Source of the DNA: Bdellovibrio sp. 22V
GTDB taxonomy: Bacteria; Bdellovibrionota; Bdellovibrionia; Bdellovibrionales; Bdellovibrionaceae
Length of the DNA stretch: 64,000 nt
NCBI RefSeq assembly: GCF_030169785.1
Contig: NZ_CP125854.1
Coordinates: 3,286,001 to 3,350,000 of the forward strand
Direction: 5' to 3'
Of this stretch, positions 43,713 to 52,446 are shown piece after piece. The notes below the pieces were generated by a model, which saw only the letters and a program-made list of their open reading frames with translations, was not told the DNA's origin and did no database searches. Within the stretch, counting starts at the first letter, position 1, and the number at the start of each line of letters is the position of its first letter. The position numbers and the translations under genes were made by a program.

Positions 43713-45541
43713 TGCTCCGCGCCCCATGTTTCGTCCGTCAGCTCCAGGTAATGATTTTCTTTTTGAAACATTTTTTCAAGGTCATCTCGCGCTTGTTTCG
43801 CTTTTGAGATCATTTCGTCGGGATTGTCTCTTCTTTGGTGCAGTTCTTTAATCATGTCATAATTGTGATCGCGAAAAATATTCGCAGCCACAACACTTTG
43901 ATAAGCCGGCCAGCCCAGCTCATGCAGAATCGTGGAGCCCAGGCGCAGCGACGACTCAAAAGTTTCCCTTTCAATCCCCTGCACTTTGCGGTCCATCAAC
44001 GAATACATGTGCCCGACGTTGCGGGCCCGCGCGAAGATTTTCAGATGCGGAAAGGTCTTTTGCGCCAAATCAACGAGTTTCAGATTGTCTTCGATATTAT
44101 CAATAGCCACGATCAGAATTTTGGCGTTTCTTGCACCCGCCGACTCCAAGAGATCCATTCTTGTTGCGTCACCATAGTGAACTTTGAAACCAAAACGGCG
44201 CAGCATCTCGATCTGTCCCGGTTCATGATCCAAAACGGTGGCCTTAATGCGATTGGCGTAAAGAAGACGTCCCACGATCTGACCGAAGCGACCAAACCCC
44301 GCGATGATCACGGGATTGTGCTCTTCTTCGAACTGGTCGTCAGGAATCACAGAGACTTTGCCGAAAATACGTAAATACACATGATCATAGAAAAGAACCA
44401 CGAAGGGCGTCAGCAACATCGTCAACGCGACGACCGCCGTTAAAAAATCACTCTCTTCCTGACGAAGAATACCAAAGCCGAGGGCCGCTCCTAAAAGGAC
44501 AAAAGCAAACTCTCCGACCTGAGATAACAAGACCGAGAAGAAAGGAATTTGTTTTTTGGGAATCTTAAACAACAAACCCAACATCACGTTTATAAAAATC
44601 TTCGCCGCCGTCAGACCCACCGCCATCGCCACCAAAAGCCACGGGTTTTGTCTGACGATATTAAAATTCACAGCCATCCCGACGGACATAAAGAAAAGGC
44701 CCATCAGAAGGCCTTTAAAAGGCTCGATGTCAGTTTCTAAAGCGTGACGATATTCACTGTCCGCCAAAAGCACGCCGGCCATAAAAGCCCCTAAAGCCAT
44801 CGACATGCCTAAGCTCTGCATCAGAAAGGACATGCCCACGACAAGAAACAATGCAAAGGCCGTAAAAATTTCGCGCAAATGCTGACTTGCGATCCAACGC
44901 AGAAGCGTGCGTAAAGCCAAACGCCCGATCACAATCACCGCCGCCAAAACGCCGATGACTTTTAAAACACTTAACCACGCGGGAACGGCGCTGTCTGCAG
45001 CCGCAACTTTGGTTGCCAGCAGAGGCAGAACAGCGATCATCGGGATCACAGCAATATCTTGAAATAACAAAATAGAAAAAGCCGACTGCCCGCCTGTGGT
45101 CGCCAACAAACGGCGCTCCCCAAGAAGCTGCAAACCCATTGCCGTTGAAGACAGGGAAAAGGCCATCCCCACAAGAAGCGCGGTCGCGAATGACGACGGA
45201 TGGAAAATATAAAGTCCCGTCGCGATCAAGAGTCCCGAGCCCAGAACTTGGAATGTGCCCATTCCAAAAATCGCCATGCGCATTTCCCATAACTTTTTCG
45301 GCTCAAGTTCCAGACCAATAATAAACATCAGAAGCACGACGCCGAACTCGCTGATGTGCATAAGATCTTCAACGCTTTTAATGACCCCGAAACCAAAAGG
45401 GCCGACGATCATGCCTGCAATCAAATAACCAAGGACGGCGCCAAACCCCAGGCGTTTTGAAATCGGCACGCAAATCAAAGCCGCTGTTAAAAAAATCAAA
45501 ACATAGAAAAGCGGATTAAAGTGCACAAGGGCCTCCCGCAC
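43709..45541 (-). CDS. kefC: Glutathione-regulated K+/H+ antiporter, KefB/KefC type
   Basis: This 610-residue protein has ~12 membrane segments of the CPA2 cation/proton antiporter fold, followed by a cytoplasmic Rossmann RCK (TrkA-N) domain. The RCK motifs PVIIAGFGRFGQIVGRLLYANR and KVHYGDATRMDLLESAGA are nearly those of E. coli KefC. In that system electrophile-glutathione adducts open the channel, K+ leaves and the cytoplasm acidifies for protection. The start at 45541 overlaps the KefF-like gene by 26 bp, as expected for its accessory partner. KefB and KefC cannot be separated from sequence alone. Confidence 0.92.
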   Translation of the reverse strand: MREALVHFNPLFYVLIFLTAALICVPISKRLGFGAVLGYLIAGMIVGPFGFGVIKSVEDLMHISEFGVVLLMFIIGLELEPKKLWEMRMAIFGMGTFQVLGSGLLIATGLYIFHPSSFATALLVGMAFSLSSTAMGLQLLGERRLLATTGGQSAFSILLFQDIAVIPMIAVLPLLATKVAAADSAVPAWLSVLKVIGVLAAVIVIGRLALRTLLRWIASQHLREIFTAFALFLVVGMSFLMQSLGMSMALGAFMAGVLLADSEYRHALETDIEPFKGLLMGLFFMSVGMAVNFNIVRQNPWLLVAMAVGLTAAKIFINVMLGLLFKIPKKQIPFFSVLLSQVGEFAFVLLGAALGFGILRQEESDFLTAVVALTMLLTPFVVLFYDHVYLRIFGKVSVIPDDQFEEEHNPVIIAGFGRFGQIVGRLLYANRIKATVLDHEPGQIEMLRRFGFKVHYGDATRMDLLESAGARNAKILIVAIDNIEDNLKLVDLAQKTFPHLKIFARARNVGHMYSLMDRKVQGIERETFESSLRLGSTILHELGWPAYQSVVAANIFRDHNYDMIKELHQRRDNPDEMISKAKQARDDLEKMFQKENHYLELTDETWGAEQ

Positions 45542-46049
45542 AGTACGAAGTCATAGCCCCGCGGATTTTTTCGGCGTGACGAACGATGTCCTCATCAGAA
45601 GATCTTCCAGTGCCATACATAACAACGGGATTCAGCCAGCGCATTCCACAAAGTTGCACTGTTTGCTGGTAAGGAGGAAAGAACGCCTCGATGGATGTCG
45701 GCGTTGCCGGATCTTCCAATCCACCCATGGTTAAAGACAGTAAAAAATCTTTGCCTTGCAGCGCATGTCCTTCCGGCCCGTACGCGAAACCTTTCCGCAA
45801 AACCTCATCGCACCAAAGCTTCATAAGAGGCGGCATTCCAAACCAGTAAAAAGGATGTTGCCACACGACAAGATCATGCTGGCGCAAAAGTTCCTGCTCT
45901 TTTTTTACGTTAATATGGAAGTAGGGATATTCTTCATAAAGATCGTGAATCGTAACGCCTTCGACATTTTGCAACTGGTCCAGAATCATACGATTGACAC
46001 GTGAACGGCGCGAAAGAGGATGAGCATAAAGAACAAGGACTTTTTTCAT
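45516..46049 (-). CDS. KefF/KefG-like NAD(P)H oxidoreductase
   Basis: This 177-residue flavodoxin-fold protein has the same motif order as E. coli KefF: VLVLYAHPLSRRSRVNRM, DLYEEYPYFHINV, VVWQHPFYWFGMPPLMKLW and GPEGHALQGKDFLLSLTMGG. In E. coli KefF/KefG are quinone oxidoreductases that bind and activate KefC/KefB. Overlap with kefC by 26 bp supports the same complex here. The start at 46049 (MKKVLV) is favoured over 46073. An unusual C-terminal pair of cysteines (SYCAGGPCAL) is present, which E. coli KefF lacks. Confidence 0.9.
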   Translation of the reverse strand: MKKVLVLYAHPLSRRSRVNRMILDQLQNVEGVTIHDLYEEYPYFHINVKKEQELLRQHDLVVWQHPFYWFGMPPLMKLWCDEVLRKGFAYGPEGHALQGKDFLLSLTMGGLEDPATPTSIEAFFPPYQQTVQLCGMRWLNPVVMYGTGRSSDEDIVRHAEKIRGAMTSYCAGGPCAL

Positions 46050-46224
46050 GCAGTTATCGTATACGCCTGACAAGCCAGGGTCAAACGAGGCGATTCTCCA
46101 TTGTGACTAGGGGAATTATTCCCGCAAGAAATGCTTATCTCGCATTTACCACCGCCAACGCGTTGGCACCTTTCCTGCTTGATCTATTTTAGTGCTTACC
46201 AACAATCACAAAAGGAGTCGTTCC

Positions 46225-46467
46225 ATGGAAACTACACCTAACGATTACAGAAGCAATCTTGGCAATATCAAAGAAAATATTAAGGAGAATATCAGCCAGG
46301 AACTTAGCAGATCTCAGTGGAATGAAAGATTCCAAGATCTGAAATCCAAAGCCAACGACGCTGTGGGTGCTTCCGAAGACATGCTCAAGTCCCACCCGTT
46401 CTACTCCGTTCTTGGAGCTGCCGCCATTGGTTTTGTCGCAGGCCTCATGATTCGTCGCAGACATTAA
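46225..46467 (+). CDS. ElaB/YqjD-type (DUF883) membrane-anchored protein
   Basis: This 80-residue protein has an amphipathic charged N-terminus (NIKENIKENISQELSRS, residues ~10-45) and a C-terminal hydrophobic anchor (VLGAAAIGFVAGLMIRR), the layout of the DUF883 family. E. coli YqjD, ElaB and YgaM bind ribosomes at the membrane in stationary phase. The ribosome site AAAGGAG is 5 nt before the ATG at 46225, which rules out the longer start at 46192. It lies 62 bp before a two-TM protein, as yqjD lies before yqjE in E. coli. Confidence 0.8.
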   Translation: METTPNDYRSNLGNIKENIKENISQELSRSQWNERFQDLKSKANDAVGASEDMLKSHPFYSVLGAAAIGFVAGLMIRRRH

Positions 46468-46479
46468 CAACATTTTAAA

Positions 46480-46523
46480 AGGAGGTTTTCCAGGGACGGA
46501 GGACCTCCTGAACCTTTGAGGAG
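46480..46523 (+). promoter_or_regulatory. Two-state hairpin around the ribosome site of the 46529 gene
   Basis: ACCTCCT (46503-46509) can pair with AGGAGGT (46480-46486), or with the ribosome site AGGAG (46519-46523). The two pairings are mutually exclusive. The upstream pairing leaves the ribosome site free and the downstream one hides it. Confidence 0.35.
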
Positions 46524-46528
46524 TTCGT

Positions 46529-47065
46529 ATGCAGATTATCGCTCTCATCATGTCATTTCTCTTTAACAAGGTGAATAACAAATCTCTCACCCTTAAAGAA
46601 AGCGCTATGGAAATATTCGAAGAAATCATTCACAAAAGTCGTAATATCGTTACTCTTGCTATGGTCGGCATTTGTGCCGTGGTTTTATTCTGCGGAGGCT
46701 TCTTCATTGCTTTGTACAATGCCACCAGCCAGTATGACCGAGCGGGAGGCTTCACCTTCACGGCCACGTTTGGCGGCGGTTTGGCTTTGGTCCTTATCGC
46801 TTTGGCTTCTTTCTTCTTCGCCTTCTTTAGAGCATGGCCCGGTGCTCACAAGAAAAAAGCGAAACACCGCCATGAAGAACGCGAGGAAGGCAAACCCGGC
46901 GAGCTTGAACACGCCCTTTCCGCCTTCATCCTGGACATTGTCAGAGAACGTGAAGAAAAACGTCGTGACAAAGCCGCAAAACACGGCCCTCGCCGCGAAG
47001 AGCGTATGGAGTCTCGCCGCGAAGAAGCCTGGGAACGCGAAAGACCCACAACGGGTCCTCACTGA
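46529..47065 (+). CDS. YqjE-like two-transmembrane protein with a charged tail
   Basis: This 178-residue protein has two hydrophobic segments (TLAMVGICAVVLFCGGFFIALY and GGGLALVLIALASFFFAFF) near the centre. A long tail (residues ~105-178) follows, dense in Arg, Lys, Glu and His (HRHEEREEG, REEAWERERPTTGPH). It resembles the YqjE/phage-holin-superfamily type in layout, but sequence similarity is only moderate. The ribosome site GAGGAG before 46529 supports this start over the internal Met27. It lies in an operon-like pair with the YqjD-type gene. Its 3' end overlaps the convergent sigma-54 activator by 7 bp. Confidence 0.6.
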   Translation: MQIIALIMSFLFNKVNNKSLTLKESAMEIFEEIIHKSRNIVTLAMVGICAVVLFCGGFFIALYNATSQYDRAGGFTFTATFGGGLALVLIALASFFFAFFRAWPGAHKKKAKHRHEEREEGKPGELEHALSAFILDIVREREEKRRDKAAKHGPRREERMESRREEAWERERPTTGPH

Positions 47066-48015
47066 TAGCGTTGATTGAGTTTGCGATACAGTGTTTTACG
47101 ATCAATTCCTAAATCACGGGCGGTCTTTTCACGAGCGCCCTTGTTTAATTGCAGAGCGTATTCAATGTAGTAGTGACTCATTTCTTCCAACGAAAGTAAC
47201 CGGCCTTCTTTTTGAAAGATCTTTTCGAAAACAGATTCCAGGCATAAAAGTTTTTTCCCATGTCCTGCATCAATGTCCTTGACGGTGATTTCATCGGACT
47301 CCGTCAAAACGACGGCGCGTTCAATGCTGTTTTCCAGTTCCCGCACATTTCCCGCCCAGGATTGCGACAATAAAAACGACGGCACGTCAGCGGAAAAAGT
47401 TTTTTTCTGAACGCCATAGTGTCGGTAAGAAAACTTTCTTAAAAAGTATTCCGCCAAGGGAACGATATCTTCCGGTCGCTCTCTGAGGGGCGGAATTTCA
47501 ATCGGCACGACATTCAAACGGAAATACAAATCCTCACGGAATTTTTTTTGTGAAACGTCTTCGGAAAGGTCATTGTGAGTCGCGGCAAGAATGCGGATGT
47601 TCAGCGCGCGATAGTGATTTTCTCCGACGCGCTTGACCTTCTTTTCCTGTAAGACGCGCAAAAGTTTTGCCTGCAGATGCAGATCCAAATCGCCGATTTC
47701 ATCTAAAAACAACGTTCCGCCGTCGGCCTCTTCAAACAAACCCGCCTTCGGACTTGTCGCTCCGGTGAAAGCACCGCGGGCGTATCCGAAAAGCTCGGAT
47801 TCTAACAGAGGCTCAGGAATGGCCGAGCAATTAATCGGAACAAACGTTTTCTTTTGGCGCGCACTGAGATCATGAATCATGCGCGCAATCACTTCTTTTC
47901 CCGTCCCACTTTCCCCTGTGATCAGAACGTTGGCGGAACTCGCGGCCACACGTCGAGCCATATCCAATACTTGCAAAAAACGCGGGCTGCGAGCAATGAT
48001 TTCACCTTCTGTCAT
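47059..48015 (-). CDS. Sigma-54-dependent transcriptional activator without a sensor domain
   Basis: This 318-residue protein is an NtrC-type AAA+ activator: Walker A GESGTGKE, the sigma-54-contacting GAFTGA loop, Walker B GGTLFLDEIGDL, and the sensor-I/II region GNVRELENSIERAVVL. A Fis-type helix-turn-helix ends it (REKTARDLGIDRKTLYRKL). No receiver, PAS or GAF domain precedes the ATPase, which starts at residue ~5, so its activity must be set by level or by a partner. The ATG at 48015 overlaps the stop of the Hsp31-like gene (ATGA), with GGAGG 7 nt upstream, confirming coupling. Confidence 0.93.
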   Translation of the reverse strand: MTEGEIIARSPRFLQVLDMARRVAASSANVLITGESGTGKEVIARMIHDLSARQKKTFVPINCSAIPEPLLESELFGYARGAFTGATSPKAGLFEEADGGTLFLDEIGDLDLHLQAKLLRVLQEKKVKRVGENHYRALNIRILAATHNDLSEDVSQKKFREDLYFRLNVVPIEIPPLRERPEDIVPLAEYFLRKFSYRHYGVQKKTFSADVPSFLLSQSWAGNVRELENSIERAVVLTESDEITVKDIDAGHGKKLLCLESVFEKIFQKEGRLLSLEEMSHYYIEYALQLNKGAREKTARDLGIDRKTLYRKLNQRYQ

Positions 48016-48746
48016 TGCAAGGCCCTCCATTCACACCAGTTTCTTTCTGGAAGGATTCGCCCTTCATCGATAAAATCGAGAACTTCAATCATGGAGCGTC
48101 CTACCTCTGCGGCGGAGGCGGGATTCTGCCCTGTCACCAAACGTCCACTGCGCACGACATGACTTGTAAACTTCGGCGCCATTGTTGGTAGGGCTCCCCG
48201 CTCGCTTAAACGCGTCTGCAAAAGAAACGGAACAGATTTTTCCATGCCGACGGCTTCTTCCTCTTCATTCGTGAAACATGAAATTTCGTGACCTCGCACA
48301 AGATAACTTCCGTCGGATAAACGCACGTTCACAAGACCGGCCGAACCGTGGCAGACGGCACCAACGACGCCATTATTTTCAAAGACATCCGTCGCTAATT
48401 TTTGTAGCTGCAGGTTTTCCGGAAAATCGAACATCGTGCCATGTCCCCCGGCAAAAAAAATCGCGCAGTAGTCGTGGCCGTCGACTTGCCAAGGTTTTAA
48501 GGTCTCTTCCACTTTGCTTAGGAATTCTTCGTCGTTCATCCACGTGGCATTCAGAGGATCATCCATTTTCACGCCATCCAGCGGAACTTTGCCGCCCAGA
48601 GGACTGATCATATCGATGTTATAACCGGCACGAACAAATTCATCATAAGGATGCGTGATTTCCGAAAGGTAGGCCCCTGTCTTGTGACCCGTATTACCCA
48701 AGCGATCCGTGCTGGTTAAAACAAAAAGCACTTTCTTATTCTTCAT
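48012..48746 (-). CDS. Hsp31/DJ-1-superfamily protein (glyoxalase III-like)
   Basis: This 244-residue protein belongs to the DJ-1/PfpI superfamily. The nucleophile elbow is GAVCHGSAGL with Cys132-His133, and FFAGGHGTMFDFP forms the acid-containing loop. The GAYLSEITHPYDEF segment and the MDDPLNATWMND insertion near residue 60-70 place it close to Hsp31/HchA and type 1 glutamine-amidotransferase-like proteins. Relatives act as chaperones or as glyoxalase III or deglycase; the exact activity is not settled by sequence. The ribosome site is AAGGAGG. It is co-transcribed with the sigma-54 activator, which may regulate it. Confidence 0.85.
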   Translation of the reverse strand: MKNKKVLFVLTSTDRLGNTGHKTGAYLSEITHPYDEFVRAGYNIDMISPLGGKVPLDGVKMDDPLNATWMNDEEFLSKVEETLKPWQVDGHDYCAIFFAGGHGTMFDFPENLQLQKLATDVFENNGVVGAVCHGSAGLVNVRLSDGSYLVRGHEISCFTNEEEEAVGMEKSVPFLLQTRLSERGALPTMAPKFTSHVVRSGRLVTGQNPASAAEVGRSMIEVLDFIDEGRILPERNWCEWRALQ

Positions 48747-48970
48747 AAAAAGTCCTCCTTGAATTTAGGATCAGCATCTCGCACTTGGAAAAAGAACTCA
48801 AACTTCTCAGAGAGCGTTTGCGGATCAACACGTAACAAGCCCGAAGGCCTTGCCGATCTCTGAGTGTCCGAAAATTCCTCGAACCAAAGTCTAGAATGGG
48901 GAATTTTTCATCAAGTCTGCCTCTGGGACTCCGATTTGATTTGCAACATGCATTTCAGCTCGGAGTTCTT

Positions 48971-49591
48971 ATGACTATGTCCGTTTCCGCTTTCGTCTTA
49001 TCTTTATTTCTCGCTCTTCCCTCTTTTGCGCAAACAAACTCTCCTGACGTCGATCTCTCAAAATACGACTACGTCGATCCGAAAAGAGAAGTTCCCACAA
49101 AAGCTCTGGAAAAAGCGCTGACCTATTATGATGTTTACTACAATAAAATCGCCAATAAAAACTATCTGACGGTGATCGATTTCACTCAAGCTTCCAATTC
49201 CAAGCGCATGTACCTGGTGGATATGAAAAGTGGTAAAGTCACACGCTATTTGGTTTCTCATGGTAAAGGTTCCGATCCTAAGCACACCGGAATGGCGCAA
49301 AAGTTTTCCAATATTGAAGGTTCCAACATGTCCTCGATCGGTATGTACGTGACTGGTTCGGAATACAATGGTAAGCATGGCCGCTCGATGCGTTTAGTGG
49401 GTCTTGAAAAAACAAATGATCAAGCCATGAATCGCGCCATCGTTGTTCATGGTGCCTGGTACGTCGATCCCCAATACAAACCTTTGGGACGCAGCCAGGG
49501 GTGCCCAGCGGTGGAGCAAAAATATATTAACACTGTGGTGTCTCAGCTTAAAGGTGGCAGCGTTTACTACATCTGGGCGGGACAGAACTAG
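48971..49591 (+). CDS. Exported L,D-transpeptidase-family protein
   Basis: The start at 48971 (CGGAG ribosome site) gives a 206-residue protein with a signal peptide ending PSFAQ. The catalytic domain is of the YkuD_2 type (PF13645): LVSHGKGSDPKHTG, VVHGAWYVD and SQGCPAV, in which the Cys in S-x-G-C is the nucleophile and the His in VHG its partner. Such proteins form or cut L,D cross-links or attach proteins to peptidoglycan. Bdellovibrio-type predators carry many of them, used to remodel prey wall, so a predation role is plausible. Confidence 0.9.
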   Translation: MTMSVSAFVLSLFLALPSFAQTNSPDVDLSKYDYVDPKREVPTKALEKALTYYDVYYNKIANKNYLTVIDFTQASNSKRMYLVDMKSGKVTRYLVSHGKGSDPKHTGMAQKFSNIEGSNMSSIGMYVTGSEYNGKHGRSMRLVGLEKTNDQAMNRAIVVHGAWYVDPQYKPLGRSQGCPAVEQKYINTVVSQLKGGSVYYIWAGQN

Positions 49592-49599
49592 GATGAGCT

Positions 49600-50322
49600 T
49601 TGGAACTTCTCTATAAGGATGAATACTTTATCGCCGTGAATAAGCCTTCGGGCTTTCACGTTCATCCGCACGAGAATGTCCAACATCGGGTTTCGCGTGA
49701 TAAGATCTGTCTTTATCACGCGCGACGTATGATGAAGCAGCATGTATACCCCGTGCATCGCCTCGACGCCGCAACAAGCGGTGTTTTGCTTTTTGCTCTC
49801 TCTTCTTCTTCCGCAAGTCAGCTTTGCAAACTCTTTACGGAAAGAGCTACCCACAAAACTTATCAAGCCGTCGTTCGAGGATACGTTCCCGAGGCCGCAA
49901 CGATTGAATTGCCTTTGGAATTGGACTCCACCGGAGACCTCGTTGAAGCCAAAACAAGTTACCGCCGTCTGGCGACTTTAGAGCTCCCGGTCGCTGTCGG
50001 GAAAAAATTTCCAACGGCGCGCTACTCCTGGGTGGAGGTCACACCGCATACGGGCCGCTATCACCAGATCCGCCGCCATTTCAATCGTATTTCACATCCG
50101 CTCTTGGGTGACGCTGTTCATGGCGACTCTCATCACAACCGTTTTTTCAGAAATCACATTGGAATCGAGGGGTTGTGCTTAAAGGCCACGCGCCTTGAGT
50201 TTACCCACCCCTGGAGCGGCGAAAAAGTCGCCATCGCAGCGCCCGGCTGCGAAAAGTGGAAGAAAATTCAACTTCTCTTTGATCCTCAGCAGCCTCTGGA
50301 AAACAAACTGAAATCCCTTTGA
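49600..50322 (+). CDS. truC: tRNA pseudouridine(65) synthase TruC-like
   Basis: This 240-residue RluA-family enzyme aligns with E. coli TruC over its length: LLYKDEYFIAVNKPSGFHVH, HRLDAATSGVLLFAL (catalytic Asp in HRLD), LATLELPVAVGKKFPTARY and VTPHTGRYHQIRRHFNRISHPLLGDAVHGD, then LKATRLEFTHPWSG. TruC makes pseudouridine at position 65 of tRNA-Ile1 and tRNA-Asp. It starts with TTG at 49600 because no in-frame ATG fits and AGGATGAG lies just upstream. It is 8 bases after the transpeptidase gene. Its stop begins the 50322-50366 hairpin. Confidence 0.9.
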   Translation: MELLYKDEYFIAVNKPSGFHVHPHENVQHRVSRDKICLYHARRMMKQHVYPVHRLDAATSGVLLFALSSSSASQLCKLFTERATHKTYQAVVRGYVPEAATIELPLELDSTGDLVEAKTSYRRLATLELPVAVGKKFPTARYSWVEVTPHTGRYHQIRRHFNRISHPLLGDAVHGDSHHNRFFRNHIGIEGLCLKATRLEFTHPWSGEKVAIAAPGCEKWKKIQLLFDPQQPLENKLKSL

Positions 50323-50366
50323 CCTCTTTTGGGGACGGGCGTAGAAATGGTCCCCGTTTCAGAGGT
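50322..50366 (+). promoter_or_regulatory. Nested hairpin holding the ribosome site of the M1 peptidase gene
   Basis: ACCTCT (50322-50327) pairs with AGAGGT (50361-50366) and, inside, GGGGAC (50331-50336) pairs with GTCCCC (50350-50355). The outer 3' arm is the AGAGG ribosome site of the gene starting at 50372. There is no U-tract, so this is not a classical terminator of the upstream truC-like gene. Confidence 0.55.
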
Positions 50367-50371
50367 AATTC

Positions 50372-52438
50372 ATGACGAAAGCGCAAGCTCTTCACAAACT
50401 CTTGGTTGTGATCGGTCTTTTATTCATTCTTTTGATCACAATGCAGTCTCACGCTCAGACACCCCTTCATCACAAAATGAAGGTCGAGCTTTATCCCGGC
50501 CTCAAAATGATCAAAGCGGAAGACACGCTTAGTTTCGCCAAAGAAACTCCCCGCAAGCTGAGTTTTCTTTTACACAAAGACCTGCGCGTTTCCGTGACAA
50601 GCGCTGACGACTCTTTGACGCTGCTTCACCCGGCAACAAGTGACGAACCTTATGCCGAATATGGATTAAACCTTGGCACTCAAGACAACAAGGTCAGTTT
50701 AAGTTATTTCGGCGTGATCTACGATCCTATTTTGAACAACGACAGCCGTGGTTTGATTTCTCCTGAAGGCGCAACACTCTTTGGCAGCACTTACTGGTAT
50801 CCCTTTTTCTTAAGCTTACAAACAAGCTTCGATATCACCGTGCAAACTCCTGCAGAGTGGCGCTCTCTGGTTCAAGGGCAGATCGCGAACACCGCCGTGG
50901 AAGGTGTTCTTCGTACGACACGTTTCGTAGAAATCTATCCGCAAGAGGAAATTTATTTGGTTGCTGGTCCGTTTAAAAGTTATGAAATGGATCTTCCAAA
51001 TGGAAAAAAACTGCAAGTTCTTTTGCGTAAAGAGGAACCGGCCCTGGCGCAGAGTTTTCTATCGTTACTCCCAGGTTTCTTGCAGCATTACTCCGAACAA
51101 ATTGCGCCCTATCCTTACTCGGCTTTTTCGGTCGTCGAAAATCTTTGGGAGACCGGATACGGAATGCCCAGTTTTACTCTGCTTGGGCCTACTGTCATTC
51201 GTCTGCCGTTTATTTTAAATTCTTCTTTGCCCCATGAAGTTTTGCACAACTGGTGGGGCAATAGCGTTTATGTTGATTACGATAAAGGCAATTGGAGCGA
51301 AGGTTTAACGACTTACATGGCCGATTACTGGCAACAGGAAAAAGCGGGTCAAGACCGCGCTTACCGTCTTAAAACTTTGCTGGGTTATGCTGACTTTGTC
51401 GCAAGCAATCCGGGAAAAGATTTTCCCGTTCGACAATTTAAGGGCCGTCACAACGAGAGTTCTCAAGCAATCGGTTATGGCAAAAGCATGATGATCTTTC
51501 ACATGCTGGAATTCCGCTTCGGCAAAGAGTCTTTCAAAAAGACCCTTCAGGATTTTTATAACGAAAATCTTTTTAAGAAAGTCTCGTTCACTGAAATTCA
51601 AAAGAGCTTTGAAAAAATCACCAATCAAAATCTCGACGGGTTCTTCACCCAGTGGTTGGACCGCGAGGGCGCTCCGCAAATCGAAATTCCCGATGTCAAA
51701 GTCATGCGTTGGTTGGACGGTTCATACAGCACGACGTACGTTTTAGCGCAAACCCAAAGCGGATCTCTTTATGACGTTTCAATTCCTGTGATTTGGAAAT
51801 TGGAATCCGGCGAAGAAGTTCGTCAGATCGCGAAACTCACCGACAAATCCCAGATTTATTCTTTGGTGAGTCACTCCCGTCCCGTGAAAGTGTCTATCGA
51901 CCCCGAGTTCCACCTTTTCCGCCATTTGTATTTGGAAGAAAGACCGGCGACATTGTCTGCCGTCTTAGGAAGTCCTTCCGTGCATTTTTATTTTGATGCC
52001 GCGAACACGCAGGCCGAAGCTTTCGCCAACGTCTGGGCTAAAGCGATCGACGGAAAATCCACTTTCCATAAAGTCGCGGAGGCGTTGACTCCCGCCAGCG
52101 AAGGCGCCTTGGTTTTTGTCGGCGATAAAGCCGGATTTGCCTCTTTCATGAAAGATCAGCTTCACGAACAAGATTTTCAACTTTCTGACAAAACAATGAC
52201 GGTGCAAGGGCAGCAGTTTCTTTTAGAGGAACACAGCACAGTTTTAGTTACTCGTTTGAAAAACAATGCGCAACAAACTGTCGTGTGGGTCCGTTGGAGC
52301 AAGGACAACAATCCAACGGAATGGGCGACTCGCCTTACTCACTATGGCACATTCGGTATTCTTGTTTTCAAAGGCCGCCCGGTGACTTTAAAAAGCACAT
52401 GGCCGGTTCTGCAGTCTCCGCTACAAAGAAATTTGTAA
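50372..52438 (+). CDS. Exported M1-family metalloaminopeptidase
   Basis: This 688-residue protein has a signal peptide (VVIGLLFILLITMQSHAQ). It carries the M1 zinc motif HEVLHNWWGN: His288, Glu289 and His292, with the third ligand Glu310 in NWSEGLTTYMADYW. The spacing (17 residues between) is one shorter than the usual 18. The N-terminal saddle domain and a C-terminal extension (~200 residues, with a Lys/Asp-rich beta part) flank the catalytic domain. The usual GAMEN exopeptidase motif is not obvious (the equivalent is near VVENLWETGYGMPS), so substrate handling may differ. It is likely a periplasmic or secreted peptidase. Confidence 0.85.
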   Translation: MTKAQALHKLLVVIGLLFILLITMQSHAQTPLHHKMKVELYPGLKMIKAEDTLSFAKETPRKLSFLLHKDLRVSVTSADDSLTLLHPATSDEPYAEYGLNLGTQDNKVSLSYFGVIYDPILNNDSRGLISPEGATLFGSTYWYPFFLSLQTSFDITVQTPAEWRSLVQGQIANTAVEGVLRTTRFVEIYPQEEIYLVAGPFKSYEMDLPNGKKLQVLLRKEEPALAQSFLSLLPGFLQHYSEQIAPYPYSAFSVVENLWETGYGMPSFTLLGPTVIRLPFILNSSLPHEVLHNWWGNSVYVDYDKGNWSEGLTTYMADYWQQEKAGQDRAYRLKTLLGYADFVASNPGKDFPVRQFKGRHNESSQAIGYGKSMMIFHMLEFRFGKESFKKTLQDFYNENLFKKVSFTEIQKSFEKITNQNLDGFFTQWLDREGAPQIEIPDVKVMRWLDGSYSTTYVLAQTQSGSLYDVSIPVIWKLESGEEVRQIAKLTDKSQIYSLVSHSRPVKVSIDPEFHLFRHLYLEERPATLSAVLGSPSVHFYFDAANTQAEAFANVWAKAIDGKSTFHKVAEALTPASEGALVFVGDKAGFASFMKDQLHEQDFQLSDKTMTVQGQQFLLEEHSTVLVTRLKNNAQQTVVWVRWSKDNNPTEWATRLTHYGTFGILVFKGRPVTLKSTWPVLQSPLQRNL

Positions 52439-52446
52439 GAGGTCGT

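Noticed and set aside
44754-45290. 178-codon minus-strand frame within kefC
   Set aside because: It is a frame-shifted reading of the kefC membrane domain; the true frame has clear antiporter motifs.
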